DNA of 6,097 bases, from the NCBI GenBank assembly GCA_009885595.1, contig VFKJ01000195.1, forward strand, positions 1 to 6,097. Direction: 5' to 3'. Below, one piece after another: positions 1 through 5,137 of this stretch. A program made the position numbers and the translations under genes. The notes beneath the pieces are model-generated. The model ran no database searches. It saw only the letters and a list, made by a program, of their open reading frames with translations, and had not been told where the DNA came from. The stretch is from Myxococcales bacterium. GTDB taxonomy: Bacteria > Myxococcota > Myxococcia > Myxococcales > Myxococcaceae. Within the stretch, counting starts at the first letter, position 1. Every line of letters starts with the position of its first letter.

Positions 1-1611
1 AACATCCTCGAGGTCTTCGACTTCGCCGCGGTCGACGCCGAGGAAGCGTACATCGTCACCGAGTACATCCGCGGGCAGACGCTGCGGCAGTTCATCACCG
101 ACGAGGCGCTGCAGCCCCCCGAGGTGGCCGCGATGGTGGTGCACGAGCTCGCCTGTGCGCTCGCGCACGCGCACGAGGCGGGCATTCTCCACCGCGATCT
201 GAAGCCTGAGAACGTGATGGTGCGCGAAGACGGCCTGCTCAAGCTGATGGACTTCGGGATCGCGAAGATCCTCGACCGCGACGAGAAGATGACGATGACG
301 GGCGCGCTGGTGGGCAGCCCCGCGCACATGGCCCCGGAGATCATCGAAGGCGAAGAGGCCGGCGCCGAGGCCGACGTCTTCTCGCTGGGCACGATGCTGT
401 ACCTGTTCGCGACCGGGAAGCTGCCCTTCGTCGCGCCCAACACCACCGCGACCCTCAAGCGGATCCTCGACTGCGTGTACGACGATCCCCGGCAGGTGGT
501 GCCGACGGTCTCTGACGAGCTGGCCGAGATCATCAGCTCGTGCCTGCAGCGCCAGCCGGGCAACCGGTTCCCCACCGCCGGCAAGCTGCGCGACGCGTTG
601 GCGGAGTACCTCGCCACCGTCGGCCTCACCCGGCCCCACGAGGAGCTGACGAAGTTCTTCCTCGAGCCCCGCGGCTACCGCAAGGAACTGACGCCGCGGA
701 TCACCAGCGCCCTGCTCACCCAGGCCGAGAAGTCGATCGCCGAGAAGAAGTCGGCCAAGGCGATGTCGGCGCTCAACCAGGTGCTCGCGCACGAGCCCTC
801 GAACGCGCGCGCCAACGAGCTGCTGGGCCAGATGCGCGCGCGCAAGATGCGCGAGGCCCGGGTCAAGCGGCTGCGGCGGCTCGCCTTCGCCGGTGGCGGC
901 GCCTTCATCGTGGCGATGGCCGTGGTGCAGGGCGTGAGGGTGGCGCTGCGGCCGACGCCCTTCGTGCACCACCTCGCGCTGGCGCCCACCGACGTGACGC
1001 TCTCGGGCGTGGCGTGGCCGCGGCTGCCCGAGCCGGTGAAGCCACCCGAGCCCGATCCCGGGGTGGTGGCCGTCGACCCGCCGCAGCCGCTGAACCCAGC
1101 GCCGGTGATCGTCAAGGACCCGGTGGTGAAGATCCCCGTCAAGCCGGTGAACGAGCTGCTCGACGTCGCGCTGATCGTGCGCCCCTTCGGCTACGTGCAG
1201 GTCGACGACGGACCGCGCAGCGTCGACGCGCTCGCCCGGCACGTGCTCAAGCTGCCTGCCGGCTCGCACCGCTTCACCGTCACCTGCGACTTCTGCGAGA
1301 CGCAGGGCCGAAGCGTGACGATGGACATCAAGAAGGGCGAGGAGATCCCGCTGATCGCGCCGCTCAAGCCCTCGCTGGTGTCGTTCCAGGGCTGGCCGGA
1401 CGACGCGAAGGTGCGGGTGGGCGCGGTGGAGAAGACGGTGAAGGAGTCGCAAACGCTCCCCTTCCGGCTCTCGACGCCGCCCTCGGGCAACCAGGAGATG
1501 CGGCACAAGGTGGAGTACAGCGTGAGCGTGGGCGGCGAGGTGGTGGACAAGGGGACGCAGTTCGCGGCGCCGGGCCGCCCGCTGGTGATCGAGAAGAAGG
1601 CGGGGCCATGA
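1..1611 (+). CDS. Membrane-anchored Ser/Thr protein kinase (Hanks type) with PEGA-like C-terminal domains, 5' partial
   Basis: The frame is open from base 1, giving 536 visible residues. It begins at NILEVFDF, just after helix C, so the glycine-rich loop, the ATP-anchoring Lys and the helix C Glu lie upstream. The ATG at 124 is internal, because kinase sequence continues ahead of it. Visible motifs are HRDLKPEN (residues 64-71, catalytic Asp66, an RD kinase), DFG (84-86), an activation segment ending GSPAHMAPE (105-113), and DVFSLG. Residues about 235-290 look like a TPR-type helical pair followed by a basic stretch. One membrane segment spans about 294-315, placing the kinase in the cytoplasm. 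After it come a Pro-rich linker and a PEGA-like beta domain (about 387-452), with a weaker second copy after 455. The expected role is phosphorylation of Ser/Thr in partner proteins in response to an envelope signal; ligand and substrate are unknown. It is first in a tight same-strand cluster. The kinase call is secure, the PEGA call moderate. Confidence 0.95.
   Translation, partial: NILEVFDFAAVDAEEAYIVTEYIRGQTLRQFITDEALQPPEVAAMVVHELACALAHAHEAGILHRDLKPENVMVREDGLLKLMDFGIAKILDRDEKMTMTGALVGSPAHMAPEIIEGEEAGAEADVFSLGTMLYLFATGKLPFVAPNTTATLKRILDCVYDDPRQVVPTVSDELAEIISSCLQRQPGNRFPTAGKLRDALAEYLATVGLTRPHEELTKFFLEPRGYRKELTPRITSALLTQAEKSIAEKKSAKAMSALNQVLAHEPSNARANELLGQMRARKMREARVKRLRRLAFAGGGAFIVAMAVVQGVRVALRPTPFVHHLALAPTDVTLSGVAWPRLPEPVKPPEPDPGVVAVDPPQPLNPAPVIVKDPVVKIPVKPVNELLDVALIVRPFGYVQVDDGPRSVDALARHVLKLPAGSHRFTVTCDFCETQGRSVTMDIKKGEEIPLIAPLKPSLVSFQGWPDDAKVRVGAVEKTVKESQTLPFRLSTPPSGNQEMRHKVEYSVSVGGEVVDKGTQFAAPGRPLVIEKKAGP
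1595..1600 (+). promoter_or_regulatory. Shine-Dalgarno (AGAAGG) serving the ATG at 1608
   Basis: AGAAGG lies 7 nt ahead of the ATG at 1608, which overlaps the kinase stop codon as ATGA. This is normal spacing for translational coupling. The ATG it serves opens only a 29-codon frame. The real downstream start at 1694 has no comparable site in front of it (AACGGTTCCGCTCC). The site therefore looks like the former ribosome binding site of gene 2, displaced by the intervening segment. Confidence 0.5.
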
Positions 1612-1697
1612 TCTGGGTCGCTCCACCTCGGCCAGACGTCCGCTTCGCTTCCGTCTGTCTCGCGCAGCGTTCCGCTGCTAACGGTTCCGCTCCATGA
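1606..1697. repeat. Short hairpin-rich insertion-like element flanked by CCATGA direct repeats
   Basis: CCATGA occurs at 1606-1611 and again at 1692-1697, bounding an 80-nt segment unlike its surroundings: only six A residues, rich in C and T, with CGCT/TTCC motifs. It contains two adjacent inverted repeats. CAGACG (1633-1638) pairs with CGTCTG (1652-1657), and GCAGCG (1664-1669) pairs with CGCTGC (1673-1678) across a TTC loop. GTTCCGCT is also repeated directly (1669-1676, 1684-1691). Deleting one CCATGA plus the segment (86 bp) restores an ATGA overlap between the kinase stop and the gene 2 start with a well-spaced Shine-Dalgarno. This resembles a REP- or MITE-like insertion with a 6-bp target duplication, although no terminal inverted repeats are evident. 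Chance similarity at a start codon remains possible. Confidence 0.45.
1608..1697 (+). other. 29-codon mini-ORF linking two ATGA junctions
   Basis: The frame starts at the ATG overlapping the kinase stop (ATGA, 1608-1611) and ends in the TGA at 1695-1697, which overlaps the gene 2 start (ATGA, 1694-1697). Its start has a good AGAAGG site. The peptide (MIWVAPPRPDVRFASV...) has no recognisable domain, signal or membrane segment, and it is the translation of the repeat-like segment. Its likely value is as a ribosome relay that keeps gene 2 coupled to the kinase, not as a functional small protein. Confidence 0.35.
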
Positions 1698-2647
1698 AGA
1701 GGTGGCTGCTGCTGATGCTCCTCTGCGCCCTGCCCGCCTTCGCGCAGGTGGTGCCCGAGCGCGAGATGGAGATCATCACCTCGCTCTACGACACCGGCAA
1801 GTACGCCGAAGCGGCGCGCCGCGCGAACGAGTCGCTGGCGTTGGCGAACTTCTCCGACCCTCAGCGGGTGCGCCTGTTCGAGATCTCCGCGCTCTCGGCG
1901 TTCAACCTGAACGACCTCAAGAGCTCGCAGGCGGCGTTCCTCCAGTTGCTGCGCGTGAACCCCGACTACATCCTCGATCCGTTCGCGGTCCCTCCGCCGG
2001 CGATCAAGGTGTTCGAACAGGTGCGCAAGGAGAACGCCGACGCGCTCAACCTCGTGCGCCAGCAGATCGCGCTGCGCATCGATCAGAACAAGCGCGCCGC
2101 GGCCGAGCTGGAACGGCTTCGCCTCGAGCAGGAAGAGCGAAAGCGCAGAACGGACCTGCTCACCAACGAGCTCACCGTGCGCACCATCGAGAAGCGCTCG
2201 ATGCTGGTGAACTTCCTTCCCTTCGGGGCGGGCCAGTTCCAGCAGGGGCGCGTGGGCTGGGGCGCCGCGTTCGCCGTGTCCGAGGGGCTGATGGCGGTGT
2301 TGAGCATCGTCTCGTTCTTCGCCATCGAGTCGCTCTTCACGACGGTCGACTACATCTGGACCGACCGGGTCACGGCAGACGGCAAGCCCTTCGTGATCAC
2401 CGTGCGGCAGATTCCCACCAGCCGGCACACCGAGCGCGACGTCTGGACGGGGATCAAATACGGCACCGGCATCGCCTTCTACGCGCTGTGGGCCATCGGC
2501 GCCGGCGACGCCGTCTGGCGCCACGAGGACCAGGTGGTCACGGAGAAGAAGGAGCCCCTCTCCCCCGCCCCCAGGGCGCCCACCGCGCGCTTCAACATTT
2601 ACCCCACGCCCGGCGGTCTGGGCGCAGGGGTCACCATCGGTTTTTAA
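1694..2647 (+). CDS. Exported/membrane protein with TPR-like helices, coiled coil and two C-terminal membrane segments
   Basis: This is a 317-residue protein. A Sec signal peptide is clear: a basic start (MKR), a Leu-rich core, and a likely cleavage after AFA (residues 15-17). Residues about 24-90 form TPR-like helical pairs, including LYDTGKYAEAARRANESLAL and a second pair ending in NPDY. Residues about 110-165 are a charged coiled coil (ELERLRLEQEERKRR). NFLPFGAGQFQQGR (173-186) then leads into hydrophobic segments at about 190-214 and 252-274. The Phe/Gly pattern near NFLPFGAGQ resembles the DUF5683-type envelope family, and the terminal GLGAGVTIGF looks like a beta strand ending in Phe. 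I do not recognise a specific function. It probably acts in the cell envelope, possibly as a partner of the kinase's periplasmic tail. The start at 1694 is supported by the signal peptide but lacks a Shine-Dalgarno, so coupled translation is likely. Confidence 0.85.
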   Translation: MKRWLLLMLLCALPAFAQVVPEREMEIITSLYDTGKYAEAARRANESLALANFSDPQRVRLFEISALSAFNLNDLKSSQAAFLQLLRVNPDYILDPFAVPPPAIKVFEQVRKENADALNLVRQQIALRIDQNKRAAAELERLRLEQEERKRRTDLLTNELTVRTIEKRSMLVNFLPFGAGQFQQGRVGWGAAFAVSEGLMAVLSIVSFFAIESLFTTVDYIWTDRVTADGKPFVITVRQIPTSRHTERDVWTGIKYGTGIAFYALWAIGAGDAVWRHEDQVVTEKKEPLSPAPRAPTARFNIYPTPGGLGAGVTIGF

Positions 2648-2653
2648 GGAAAC

Positions 2654-2657
2654 GGAG
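2654..2657 (+). promoter_or_regulatory. Shine-Dalgarno (GGAG) for the sigma-54 activator gene
   Basis: GGAG ends 9 nt ahead of the ATG at 2667, inside the 19-nt gap after the gene 2 stop. A second purine run, AAGGA, overlaps that stop codon (2646-2650). The gap is too short for an independent promoter, which supports co-transcription. Confidence 0.6.
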
Positions 2658-2666
2658 CACCTTCGA

Positions 2667-4547
2667 ATGCCCAGCCTCACCATCAAGACGCCCGACGGAA
2701 AATCGCGGTCGGTCACGCTGCTCAAGCGCATCACCAGCCTGGGGCGCGCCGCCGACAACGACATCGTGCTCGAGGACACCCGCGTGCCGGACACGGCCTT
2801 CGCGATCATGTTCGACGGCATCTCGTACAAGGTCGGCGGCGAGACGAAGTTCCAGGTCAACGGGAAGTCGACCGACGAAGCCGAGCTCAAGGCCAACGAC
2901 ATCGTGCGGGTGGGCGACACCGAGCTCACCTTCTCCTCGGCCGAGGCGCCCCTGGCGCAGCCCGCGCTCGCCACGAGGTTCTCGCGCGGCGACTCGAAGG
3001 ATCCCGACGCTTCCACCCAGGAGCAGCCCGGCGTACCCGGCCGCGAGCTCTCCGCGCTGCGCAGGCTCACCTCGTTCTCCGAGCGCCTGCTCTCGAGCAC
3101 CGACATCGATCGGCTGCTCGAGTCGCTCATGGACGAGTGCATCGAGGTGGCGCGCGCCGACAAGGGCTTCCTCATCTTGATGGAGAGCAACCAGCTGCGG
3201 GTGAAGGTCGCCCGCAACGTGCAGCGCGAGACCATCGAGGACGCGCTGGAGCGGGTGTCGGACTCCATCGTGAACAAGGTGGTGCAGCAGCAAAAAGCCC
3301 TGATCATCGCGGACGCGCTCGATGACCCCGAGTTCAACAGCAGCGAGTCGGTGGTGAACCTGAAGCTGCTGTCCGTCATGTGCGCACCCCTGATGATGAA
3401 GGGGGATTTGTTCGGCCTCATCTACCTGGGCAACGATCGCCTGGTGAACCGCTTCGACCAGAAGGCGCTCGACACCCTCACCATCTTCGCGGCGCAGGCC
3501 TCGCTGCTGGTGCAGAACGCGCTCTTGGTCAACGAGCTCAAGCTCGAGAACACCACCCTCAAGACGCGCCTCGAGGAGCAGACCTACGGCGACATCGTGG
3601 GCGCCTGCCAGGGCATGAAGGACGTCTACAAGCGCATCGACAAGATCGCCCCCACCGACATCTCGGTGCTGGTGATCGGCGAGACCGGCACGGGCAAGGA
3701 GCTGATCGCCAAAGAGCTGCACCGCCACAGCCCGCGCACCAAGGGTCCGTTCATCTCGATCAACTGCGGCGCGATCCCCGAGAACCTGCTCGAGAGCGAG
3801 CTGTTCGGTCACGTGAAGGGCGCCTTCACCGGCGCGATCGCCACCAAGATCGGCAAGTTCCAGGCGGCGATCAACGGCACTCTGTTTCTCGACGAGATCG
3901 GCGAGATGCCGCTGCAGCTGCAGGTGAAGCTCTTGCGCGCCCTGCAGGAGAAGGTCGTCTACAAGGTTGGCGACAACCGCCCCGAGCCCGTCGACATCCG
4001 CGTGGTGGCGGCGACCAACAAGAACCTCGAGGAAGAGACCCGCAAGGGCGCCTTCCGCGAAGACCTCTACTTCCGCATCAACGTGGTGACCCTCAAGCTG
4101 CCGCCCCTGCGCGATCGCGGAGACGACATCACCGTGCTCGCGAAGTTCTTCTTGAACCGCTACTCGAAGGAGTTCGACAGCAAGGCGCGCGGCTTCACGC
4201 CGGCCAGCATCGTGGCGATGAAGAAGTACAACTGGCCAGGCAACATTCGCGAGTTGGAGAACCGCATCAAGAAGGCGGTGGTGCTCTGCGACAAGCCGCT
4301 TTTGGGGCCCGAGGACCTCGACTTGCGTCCCGAAAATCTTCCGCCCATCCTCGCGCTGGCTCAGGCCAAGGAAGAGTTCCAGAAGCGCTACATCAATGAA
4401 GTGCTGGAACGGAACAACGGCAACCGCACCAAGACGGCCAAGGATCTGGGCGTCGACCCCCGCACCATCTTCCGGCACCTGGAAAAACTGGAGGGTGAGC
4501 GCGCAGAGGGAACCATGTCATCGGAGACAGAGTACGAAGAGGCGTGA
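2667..4547 (+). CDS. FHA-GAF sigma-54-dependent transcriptional activator (AAA+ enhancer-binding protein, Fis-type HTH)
   Basis: This complete 626-residue protein has all the modules of a one-component bacterial enhancer-binding protein. Residues 4-92 are an FHA domain (LGRAADNDIVLED at 25-37, FQVNG at 62-66). Residues about 128-288 are a GAF sensor domain, joined by a helical linker to the AAA+ domain (about 308-535). The AAA+ domain carries Walker A GETGTGKE (338-345), an intact GAFTGA loop (385-390) that contacts sigma-54, Walker B LFLDE (406-410), and the arginine-finger region FREDLYFR (463-470). A Fis-like helix-turn-helix lies near 565-607 (NRTKTAKDLGVDPRTIFRHL), followed by an acidic tail. 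It should hydrolyse ATP to remodel the RNA polymerase-sigma-54 complex at target promoters. No receiver domain is present, so control must come through FHA and GAF. The FHA positions normally Ser and His are Pro41 and Ala44, which casts doubt on classical phosphothreonine binding. The stop overlaps a GTG of the next gene. Confidence 0.97.
   Translation: MPSLTIKTPDGKSRSVTLLKRITSLGRAADNDIVLEDTRVPDTAFAIMFDGISYKVGGETKFQVNGKSTDEAELKANDIVRVGDTELTFSSAEAPLAQPALATRFSRGDSKDPDASTQEQPGVPGRELSALRRLTSFSERLLSSTDIDRLLESLMDECIEVARADKGFLILMESNQLRVKVARNVQRETIEDALERVSDSIVNKVVQQQKALIIADALDDPEFNSSESVVNLKLLSVMCAPLMMKGDLFGLIYLGNDRLVNRFDQKALDTLTIFAAQASLLVQNALLVNELKLENTTLKTRLEEQTYGDIVGACQGMKDVYKRIDKIAPTDISVLVIGETGTGKELIAKELHRHSPRTKGPFISINCGAIPENLLESELFGHVKGAFTGAIATKIGKFQAAINGTLFLDEIGEMPLQLQVKLLRALQEKVVYKVGDNRPEPVDIRVVAATNKNLEEETRKGAFREDLYFRINVVTLKLPPLRDRGDDITVLAKFFLNRYSKEFDSKARGFTPASIVAMKKYNWPGNIRELENRIKKAVVLCDKPLLGPEDLDLRPENLPPILALAQAKEEFQKRYINEVLERNNGNRTKTAKDLGVDPRTIFRHLEKLEGERAEGTMSSETEYEEA
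4536..4542 (+). promoter_or_regulatory. Shine-Dalgarno (GAAGAGG) deciding the lipoprotein start
   Basis: GAAGAGG lies within the last codons of the sigma-54 activator gene. It is 7 nt from the GTG at 4550 and 1 nt from the GTG at 4544. The spacing favours 4550 and implies translation coupled to the upstream gene. Confidence 0.55.
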
Positions 4548-4549
4548 CA

Positions 4550-5137
4550 GTGCGTAAGTGGCCGTCTTTACAGGACAGCAGGGGCAGGCCGGCCATGGCC
4601 GGGTTGTTGCTGTTCGCCCTGGGCTGTACCCCGCTCCTGGGGTGCCTCATTCCGCAGGACGAACAATTGATCCCCGAGCTCCCACCCAGACGAAACGGTC
4701 CGATCAAGATCGTCCAGACGGAGCCCAAGGACCCTCGCACCACGTATTTCAACTCGACCGCGTGTCTCTCGCTCGAACCGACCTTCAAGCTGACGGTCGA
4801 AGACGAGGATCTCGCAGACACGGTCTTCAGTCTCTGGTTCATCGGCAACACCAGCACCCAGCCCTTCCGTCCGACCCAGGTGCCGGGCGGCTCGAAGACG
4901 CGGTCAGTGACCGCGCCCAGCTCGCTGGGGTTCAAGAGCGCGCTGGCAAACCTGCCCTCAGGCACGGCGGTGCTCACCGTCTACGTCGCTGACACCGACT
5001 TTCAGGAGGTCATCGGCGGGCAGGTCTCGCTGGTCGCGCGGGACCCCAAGCTGGTCCCCCCCGACGACACCCCCGTGGTCGACCCGGGCACGATGGACAG
5101 CTTCAGCTGGGTGCTCGACGTGGAGGCCTGCCCGTGA
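4550..5137 (+). CDS. Putative lipoprotein, unknown function
   Basis: A 195-residue product. The N-terminus is basic (RKWPSLQDSRGR) and is followed by a hydrophobic stretch ending LGCTPLLGC. A lipobox LLGC with Cys32 as the lipidated residue is favoured; ALGC with Cys26 is an alternative. The mature part is Pro-rich (LIPELPPRR), then beta-rich, and it contains one internal Cys (72) and a near-terminal Cys (194) that could form a disulfide. I recognise no domain. Two GTG starts fit: 4544, which overlaps the activator stop as GTGA, and 4550. I chose 4550 because GAAGAGG (4536-4542) sits 7 nt ahead of it but only 1 nt from 4544. An ATG at 4595 would lose most of the basic n-region. The coupling to the activator and to the next lipoprotein suggests a shared envelope role. 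Confidence 0.82.
   Translation: MRKWPSLQDSRGRPAMAGLLLFALGCTPLLGCLIPQDEQLIPELPPRRNGPIKIVQTEPKDPRTTYFNSTACLSLEPTFKLTVEDEDLADTVFSLWFIGNTSTQPFRPTQVPGGSKTRSVTAPSSLGFKSALANLPSGTAVLTVYVADTDFQEVIGGQVSLVARDPKLVPPDDTPVVDPGTMDSFSWVLDVEACP
4596..4611 (+). promoter_or_regulatory. Candidate sigma-54 promoter-like sequence (weak)
   Basis: TGGCCGGGTTGTTGCT keeps the invariant GG-N10-GC spacing and the TGGC and TTGC cores of a sigma-54 -24/-12 element. It differs from TGGCACG-N4-TTGCW at two positions. It lies inside the signal-sequence coding region of the small lipoprotein, so any transcript would begin near 4622 and could serve only the following gene. It was the best match I found by eye on either strand. 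Coding constraint (Leu-rich signal) could produce it by chance. Confidence 0.2.
5122..5126 (+). promoter_or_regulatory. Shine-Dalgarno (GGAGG) for the second lipoprotein
   Basis: GGAGG lies 7 nt ahead of the GTG at 5134, within the end of the preceding lipoprotein gene. It is the strongest ribosome binding site in the window and fixes the GTG start. That start overlaps the upstream stop as GTGA. Confidence 0.75.

Noticed and set aside
124..126. ATG at 124 as the kinase start
   Set aside because: The same frame is open to base 1 and encodes conserved kinase sequence (NILEVFDF, YIVTEYIRG) ahead of it. Starting at 124 would remove part of the fold.
1633..1691. Rho-independent terminator after the kinase gene
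   Set aside because: Hairpins are present, but no T-run follows either stem, and gene 2 lacks any promoter or Shine-Dalgarno of its own here.
540..1697. Alternative + frame overlapping the kinase gene
   Set aside because: The product is an Ala/Arg/Gly-rich shadow of the kinase frame. Only its last 29 codons (from 1608) are of interest, and those are reported as the mini-ORF.
1364..3421. Long minus-strand open frame (about 685 codons)
   Set aside because: It lies opposite the kinase end, gene 2 and the activator, all of which have recognisable domains or signals. Its product is low-complexity and Ser/Arg-rich with no domain. It is an artefact of high GC at third codon positions.
2631..4478. 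Long minus-strand open frame (about 615 codons) opposite the sigma-54 activator
   Set aside because: The + strand encodes an intact FHA-GAF-AAA+-Fis protein over the same bases. The minus product is a repetitive Leu/Val/Asp/His-rich sequence with no motif.
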